Below, one piece after another: positions 59,703 to 64,000 of a DNA stretch of 64,000 nt. The translations under genes were made by a program, and so were the position numbers. The stretch is from NCBI GenBank assembly GCA_016931255.1, contig JAFGFG010000009.1, positions 27,627 to 91,626 on the forward strand, written 5' to 3'. Origin of the DNA: Candidatus Aenigmatarchaeota archaeon. GTDB lineage: Archaea > Aenigmatarchaeota > Aenigmatarchaeia > QMZP01 > JAFGSV01. Under the pieces are notes generated by a model. It saw only the letters and a list, made by a program, of their open reading frames with translations. It did not search any database and was not told the origin of the DNA. Within the stretch, counting starts at the first letter, position 1; each line of letters opens with the position of its first letter.

Positions 59703-60522
59703 CTATCACGTCGACGATATCCCTTTCTGTTATTATGCCCAAAAGCTCATGGTCCTCCACAACAGGAAGGCCTCCTATTCTTTTGGTAATCATAAGCTTT
59801 ACAGCCTCGTAAGCATCATCATCCGGAGATACTGTATAAACGCGGCTTGTCATTATGATTTTTACGGAAGACTTCTGCTCCCTAAGTTTTACGGGGATAT
59901 TATTCTTGTGAAGATGTGAAAGTATGTCCCTTGGGGTTATGATTCCGACAAGTATGCCATTCCTGACAACAGGCAGCCTTCTGAATCCTCCCATACCGAG
60001 CATCTTTGAGACATCCAGAACAGTGTGGCTGTCCTGAGCCACCAGCGGTTTTCTTATCATAAGGTCGGATACGCGGACACCCATGTTTCCCCTTATCTGC
60101 CTCACGATATCCCATTCGGATATGGTGCCTACAAGTTTCTTCCTGTATGTTATGGGATATGAACCCTTCCTGTGTTTCCTGAAGAATTCTATGGCATCAT
60201 TCATCTTTGTGTTCCTGTCTATTGTGAAAACATTCTTGGTCATGGCATCCTTTATTCTCACTTCCAGTTCAAGCTTTCTTTTCTTTCCGACACCCGAGAG
60301 TTCCCTTATTATGTCAGTGGACGCGACCATTCCCTTAAGATTGCCTTCCCTGTCTGTTACAGGAAGCCTTCTGTACCGGTCTGAAAGAATGTGAAGCACA
60401 TTTTTGACCCGGTCACTCTCCATGCATGTGACAACCTTTTTGGAACCGATATCAGTGACTGTTGCATCTTTATTGAACCATCTGGATACATTTACGTGTT
60501 TCATTTCCCCTAATTTCTGCAT
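59695..60522 (-). CDS. Four-CBS-domain protein
   Basis: A 275-aa protein made of four CBS repeats (about 18-75, 88-145, 152-208, 215-275), each with a TxxD/PVV-type pattern such as RLPVTDREGNLKGMVASTD and GGLPVVEDHELLGIITERD. CBS pairs bind adenosine nucleotides and sense energy state. Its 3' end overlaps the Toprim frame by eight bases, so it leads the Toprim-dnaG operon. A ttttttattta element lies about 24 nt before the track ATG; an alternative start at 60504 follows agggga. Confidence 0.88.
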   Translation of the reverse strand: MQKLGEMKHVNVSRWFNKDATVTDIGSKKVVTCMESDRVKNVLHILSDRYRRLPVTDREGNLKGMVASTDIIRELSGVGKKRKLELEVRIKDAMTKNVFTIDRNTKMNDAIEFFRKHRKGSYPITYRKKLVGTISEWDIVRQIRGNMGVRVSDLMIRKPLVAQDSHTVLDVSKMLGMGGFRRLPVVRNGILVGIITPRDILSHLHKNNIPVKLREQKSSVKIIMTSRVYTVSPDDDAYEAVKLMITKRIGGLPVVEDHELLGIITERDIVDVIEL

Positions 60523-60598
60523 AGTAGATTCTTGTATTCGCTAAATAAAAACGTGAAACAATGGTTAACATATTAACTAAACTCCACAAAAAATAAGC

Positions 60599-61999
60599 AT
60601 GGCCAAAACAGGTGCTGTCATCGAGAATGTGCTAAGGAAAATAACACCTTCTGACAGTGTAAGAAAAAAAACAGGCCGCGCTCTTTCAAAAATAGAGAAT
60701 GCAACGGGCAAAGCCGTGAAAGAAGAGGGACTCACATATACGCTTGCAGGTTCATATCTCCGGGACACCTGGCTCAAGGACAAGAAGGAATTTGACATCT
60801 TCATTCTTTTTCCTGAAAGCGTAAGCAGGGAAAACCTGGAAAAGAGAGGAATGTCAATAGGGAAGAGCATTGTCAAGACACTGAATGGCTCATATGAGAT
60901 AGCCTATGCAGAGCATCCGTACATACGTGCTCTGGTGGACGGATACGCAGTTGACTTTGTTCCATGCTATGACATTAAGGACGCATCCAAAATCAAATCA
61001 GCTGTTGACAGGACACCGCATCATAACAAATTCATAGTGAAGAGTCTTACGCCCGCCCTTTCATCGGAAGTCCGGCTGCTCAAGCAGTTCTGCAAGTCCA
61101 TAGGAGTTTACGGCTCTGACCTCCGTGTTGAAGGCTTCTCAGGATATCTTTCCGAATTGCTCATAATCAGGTACAGGAGCTTTCTCAATACAGTTTCCGA
61201 GGCGTCAAAATGGGAGGCCGGGAAGGTTTTCATAGACCTTGAGAAGCACCATAAAGAAGTGCCGGACACAGGAAAGCGCTATCCGAACCAGCCGCTCATA
61301 GTGATAGATCCTGTTGACAGGAACAGGAACGTTGCAGCTGCGCTCTCGCCTGCGAATTTCGAAAAGTTCAAGGAAAGCGCGAAATCGTTCCTGAAGAAAC
61401 CTGATGAAAAGTACTTCAGGCTGGGAAAAGCGAAAGTGAATGTAAAGGGGCTGTCACGGGATGCAAAGAAAAGGAACACGCGATTGCTTTCTGTAATGTT
61501 TCCGAGGCCGGATGCTGTTGATGATGTGCTGTATCCTCAGATGAGGAAATCCGCAAAAAGGGTCAAAGGTATATTGGAGGATGCAGATTTTCGTATCATA
61601 GGCCATGACGTCTGGTGCGATTCCAAGAACTGCCTTCTCTTTCTGGAGCTTGAGGTCTGGTCACTTCCAAAAATAAGAAAAGTTATCGGGCCACCCACCT
61701 TTTCAAAGAAACACAGCGAAGAGTTCAACAGGAAGTACAAAGGCCAGGGACGCATATGGGTTGAGGGGAGCAATCTGGTGACAGAAGTGAAGAGGAAGTA
61801 CACTGATGCCGGGACACTCCTTGAAGAAGAGCTTTCAGCCAGCGAGAAGAAGCTGAGGGACAGCGGAATAGCATCGCATATAGCAAAATATATGAAAAAG
61901 AAAGAGATACTCACGGATTCAGCTGTAATTCAGAAAGCTGAAAGCAACAATGAGCTTGCATTCTTCCTTAGCGATTATTTTAAAAACAAAGTTCTCTAA
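60599..61999 (+). CDS. cca: CCA tRNA nucleotidyltransferase, class I
   Basis: A 466-aa archaeal CCA-adding enzyme. The nucleotidyltransferase core has AGSYLRDTWLKDKKEFDIFILFP, followed by VDFVPCYDI for the third carboxylate. The central domain shows SSEVRLLKQFCKSIGVYGSDLRVEGFSGYLSELLI and PFIVIDP-like QPLIVIDPVDRNRNVAAALS. Length is as expected. It is needed here because tRNA-Cys lacks an encoded CCA. A catattaac element lies about 26 nt before the ATG, and the next gene follows 29 bp after the stop. Confidence 0.96.
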   Translation: MAKTGAVIENVLRKITPSDSVRKKTGRALSKIENATGKAVKEEGLTYTLAGSYLRDTWLKDKKEFDIFILFPESVSRENLEKRGMSIGKSIVKTLNGSYEIAYAEHPYIRALVDGYAVDFVPCYDIKDASKIKSAVDRTPHHNKFIVKSLTPALSSEVRLLKQFCKSIGVYGSDLRVEGFSGYLSELLIIRYRSFLNTVSEASKWEAGKVFIDLEKHHKEVPDTGKRYPNQPLIVIDPVDRNRNVAAALSPANFEKFKESAKSFLKKPDEKYFRLGKAKVNVKGLSRDAKKRNTRLLSVMFPRPDAVDDVLYPQMRKSAKRVKGILEDADFRIIGHDVWCDSKNCLLFLELEVWSLPKIRKVIGPPTFSKKHSEEFNRKYKGQGRIWVEGSNLVTEVKRKYTDAGTLLEEELSASEKKLRDSGIASHIAKYMKKKEILTDSAVIQKAESNNELAFFLSDYFKNKVL

Positions 62000-62028
62000 A
62001 TAAACACTAATCCAATTGAGGTGTTTTC

Positions 62029-62325
62029 ATGAAAGTCGTGTTTTTCATCGGGAAGGATAAGTTCGGAAGCGCGAAGAACAGGCTCTATGCGGATGAAGTG
62101 GTATCGAAACAGTCCATAACAACAAGAGACAATGCAGCCATGGGAAAGGATACAGAAGGCTACTACATTGTCATAGACGGCAACGAGGAAGCCATAACCA
62201 AGGCCAAGGAGATAATCAAGGATGACGCAAAGCTTCTCAAGGGCGCTGAAGCCGAAGAAATAATCAAAGCCATAGAATCCCAGGAATCGAATGCAGCAGA
62301 CGGTTTTGGTGCAATCTTCGGCTGA
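62029..62325 (+). CDS. Hypothetical conserved-type protein, 98 aa
   Basis: A small soluble protein with alternating strands and helices: VVFFIGKDKFGSAKNRLYADEV, then YYIVIDGNEEAITKAKEIIKDDAKLLKGAEAEEII. The pattern suggests a compact alpha/beta fold. The ATG follows gaggtgttttc, so it is read as the second gene after cca. No function recognised. Confidence 0.75.
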   Translation: MKVVFFIGKDKFGSAKNRLYADEVVSKQSITTRDNAAMGKDTEGYYIVIDGNEEAITKAKEIIKDDAKLLKGAEAEEIIKAIESQESNAADGFGAIFG

Positions 62326-62350
62326 CCTACACAGTCAGTTCAGCGACTGA

Positions 62351-62362
62351 ACTATTTTTATG
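62351..62362 (+). promoter_or_regulatory. TATA-like box deciding the TrkH start
   Basis: ctatttttatga is centred 27 nt before the ATG at 62384. If it is used, the track start at 62360 lies upstream of the transcript, so the shorter protein is preferred. Confidence 0.5.
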
Positions 62363-62383
62363 AAAAAGGAGTCAATTATCATT

Positions 62384-63778
62384 ATGGTTCTCTACAGGTC
62401 CGATCTCACAATTATTCTCGGAAATTTCTTCTGGACTATGAAATACATGGGAATGATATTCTTTGTATCTGTCATAGTCTCCCTGCTGGCTATGGAATTC
62501 ACCCTTATACCGGGTTTTGCTGCCATAGGACTGGCAGTTGTACTGGTATCGAATTTCATGAAGGGCGTAATAAAGGAGAATGAAGACGGAACCCTCAGGC
62601 ATGCGATGATGACTGTTGCCCTCGTATGGATAGCGATGAGCATACTGGGCGCGATACCGTTCGTCCTCTACGTGGACCTTCCCTGGATAGACGCTGTCTT
62701 TGAATCGGTTTCAGCATGGACGACCACAGGATTCACAGTCATATCTGATGTTGAAAGCGTCCCGATGACCATTCTTTTCTGGAGGTCTCTCATGCAGTGG
62801 TTCGGCGGCATAGGGCTTGTTGTCGCGGCGCTGACAGGCGTGCTTGGCATGGGAGGCTCGCTTTATATTGCAGAGGCGAGGGAAGACCGAATCAGGCCGA
62901 ACATAATGAACACTGCGAAAAGTATATGGTGGATATACCTCTTGTATACTGTCCTGGGCGTGGTTCTTCTTGTCATGGCGGGGATGCCCCTGTTCGATTC
63001 TGTGAATCACTCCATGACAGCCCTTGCAACAGGCGGTATGAGCGTGAAGAATGCAAGCATAGGGGCTTATGACAGTGTTTTCATAGAGATTGTGATGATG
63101 CTGCTAATGATGCTCGGGGGAATAAGATTCCTTTCGCATTACAGGCTGCTGAGGGGCGAGAAAGAGAAATTCATTAGGGACGCCCAGATATTTGGCATCA
63201 TACTGATAATAATTGCGTCGTGCATCCTCATGTCACCGTGGATGGAGCTGAGATATTCCGCTTTCCATGTAATATCCGCAGTGACCTCAACAGGATTCGG
63301 CACGCAGGATATAACTGCATGGAATCCGTTTCCGGTAGTTGTCATAATTATGGTGATGCTGATAGGAGGTTCCTCCGGGTCAACTGCGGGCGGCATCAAG
63401 GTCTTCAGGGTGGGCGTCGCGCTGAAGTCTCTCTACTGGAACCTCAGAAAGATATCGACCCCTCATATGGTTATAGTGAAAAAGTTCGGGACTCAGAAGT
63501 TCGATGACGATCATATAAGGTCCATAATGACATTCATAATACTCTACCTGATAGTGGTTGCAATCGGAGTCGGTGTCCTGGTTTTCCAGGGTTATCCCCT
63601 CACGGAAAGCATATTCGATGTGGTTTCAGCCGAGGGCAACATGGGACTGACCATGGGACTTGCCAATGGGGACATGACATTTATAGGAAAAGGTATGCTA
63701 ATTATTAACATGCTCACAGGACGTCTTGAGATATGGTCTCTGCTTATGCTGTTGGGTTCAGTATTTTTGAGGAAATGA
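62384..63778 (+). CDS. trkH: TrkH-family potassium transporter, membrane subunit
   Basis: A 464-aa SKT-superfamily protein with four membrane-pore-membrane repeats. Pore-loop signatures are visible: ESVSAWTTTGFT, TALATGGMS, SAVTSTGFG and SAEGNMGLT, each with the filter glycine. It imports K+ with help of a cytosolic RCK protein, which is the next gene. The C-terminus LEIWSLLMLLGSVFLRK is usual. The start at 62384 (VLYRSDLTI) is chosen from the TATA box. Confidence 0.93.
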   Translation: MVLYRSDLTIILGNFFWTMKYMGMIFFVSVIVSLLAMEFTLIPGFAAIGLAVVLVSNFMKGVIKENEDGTLRHAMMTVALVWIAMSILGAIPFVLYVDLPWIDAVFESVSAWTTTGFTVISDVESVPMTILFWRSLMQWFGGIGLVVAALTGVLGMGGSLYIAEAREDRIRPNIMNTAKSIWWIYLLYTVLGVVLLVMAGMPLFDSVNHSMTALATGGMSVKNASIGAYDSVFIEIVMMLLMMLGGIRFLSHYRLLRGEKEKFIRDAQIFGIILIIIASCILMSPWMELRYSAFHVISAVTSTGFGTQDITAWNPFPVVVIIMVMLIGGSSGSTAGGIKVFRVGVALKSLYWNLRKISTPHMVIVKKFGTQKFDDDHIRSIMTFIILYLIVVAIGVGVLVFQGYPLTESIFDVVSAEGNMGLTMGLANGDMTFIGKGMLIINMLTGRLEIWSLLMLLGSVFLRK

Positions 63779-63780
63779 AG

Positions 63781-64000
63781 ATGTACGTGATAGTATGCGG
63801 CGGGGGTAGAATGATAAGCAACCTGGTTACAGACCTTGCTGCTGAGAAGCATGATGTTGTCATCGTGGAGAAGAACCATGATGTGGCGGAGAATCTGGCA
63901 GAGACCCTTAATGCGACTGTCATAGAGGGCAATGCAACTGACCCTAAGATAATGCATGAGGCCGGTCTTGAGAAGGCCGATATGGTTGTTGCGATCACTC
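63781..64000 (+). CDS. trkA: TrkA-type RCK potassium-channel regulator, partial
   Basis: The first 73 residues of a Rossmann RCK protein, cut by the window end. It shows MYVIVCGGGRMISNLV with the NAD-binding glycine loop, then VVIVEKNHDVAENLAE with the acidic residue that binds ribose, and ATVIEGNATDPKIMHEAG. It starts two bases after trkH, the usual pair. The C-terminal ligand-binding part is outside the window. Confidence 0.93.
   Translation, partial: MYVIVCGGGRMISNLVTDLAAEKHDVVIVEKNHDVAENLAETLNATVIEGNATDPKIMHEAGLEKADMVVAIT

Noticed and set aside
1-64000. CRISPR arrays, insertion sequences, integrase or att sites
   Set aside because: No regularly spaced repeats, transposase or integrase motifs, or flanking direct repeats around the accessory locus were seen.

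Overview
The window is archaeal chromosome. Direct signs are aIF5A with the hypusine loop, TFB, RpoF, ribosomal proteins L44e, S27e, L21e and S26e, aIF2-alpha, Pus10, ABCE1, diphthine synthase, RadA, archaeal RPA, archaeal DnaG, class I CCA enzyme, RtcB with archease, and an intron-bearing tRNA-Cys. TATA boxes lie about 26 nt before many start codons. AMP phosphorylase, form III RuBisCO and ribose-1,5-bisphosphate isomerase sit together. With the many small membrane and pilin-like genes, this suggests a DPANN-type archaeon (for example Aenigmarchaeota, Woesearchaeota or relatives). That placement is inference; no rRNA gene is present to test it.

Layout. 0-18.7 kb: dense information-processing genes (DUF655 fragment, aIF5A, HisRS, tRNA m1A methylase, L44e/S27e, aIF2-alpha, SRP54, NAD synthetase, Pus10, L21e, RpoF, TFB, ABCE1, a KH protein, an OLA1-type GTPase, Dph5) plus a PEP-carboxykinase-like P-loop protein. 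18.7-36.9 kb: a large accessory-looking locus. It holds an HExxH putative protease with two unknown partners behind palindromes and direct repeats, four small membrane proteins (at least three related), two coiled-coil proteins on the other strand, a secretion/pilus ATPase, a two-module TadC-like membrane platform, a 962-aa exported protein with Asp-rich calcium-type motifs, and a run of small pilin-like or membrane-anchored proteins. Two of the anchored proteins carry cell-wall-hydrolase-type domains: a glucosaminidase/lysozyme-like fold and an M23 peptidase fold. 36.9-44.4 kb: Alba, enolase and phosphoglycerate mutase, converging with the AMP phosphorylase / RuBisCO / R15P isomerase cluster. 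Together they can turn AMP-derived ribose plus CO2 into 3-phosphoglycerate and on to PEP. 44.4-46.6 kb: tRNA-Cys, RadA, RPA. 46.6-51.3 kb: a second, smaller type IV pilus-like set (two TadC proteins, two pilins, one ATPase downstream of S26e). 51.4-64 kb: RtcB-archease, a KaiC-like ATPase, a PRC-barrel protein, an ExeA-like AAA ATPase, an OB-fold membrane protein, M42 and M24 peptidases, DnaG with a Toprim protein and a four-CBS protein, CCA enzyme, and a TrkH/TrkA potassium uptake pair cut by the window end.

Expression signals fall into two modes. Many first genes have a TATA box centred about 24-29 nt before the ATG, which implies leaderless mRNAs. Genes inside operons or with leaders are mostly preceded by GGTG(A)-type ribosome sites. 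Several divergent pairs share one compact promoter. No stretch over 300 bases lacks a gene, and no CRISPR array, insertion sequence, intein or rRNA gene was seen.

Coordinates of genes absent from the ORF track (29, 55, 59 and 38 aa) were read directly from the sequence. Several starts were moved inward from the track where a TATA box or ribosome site decides the start.
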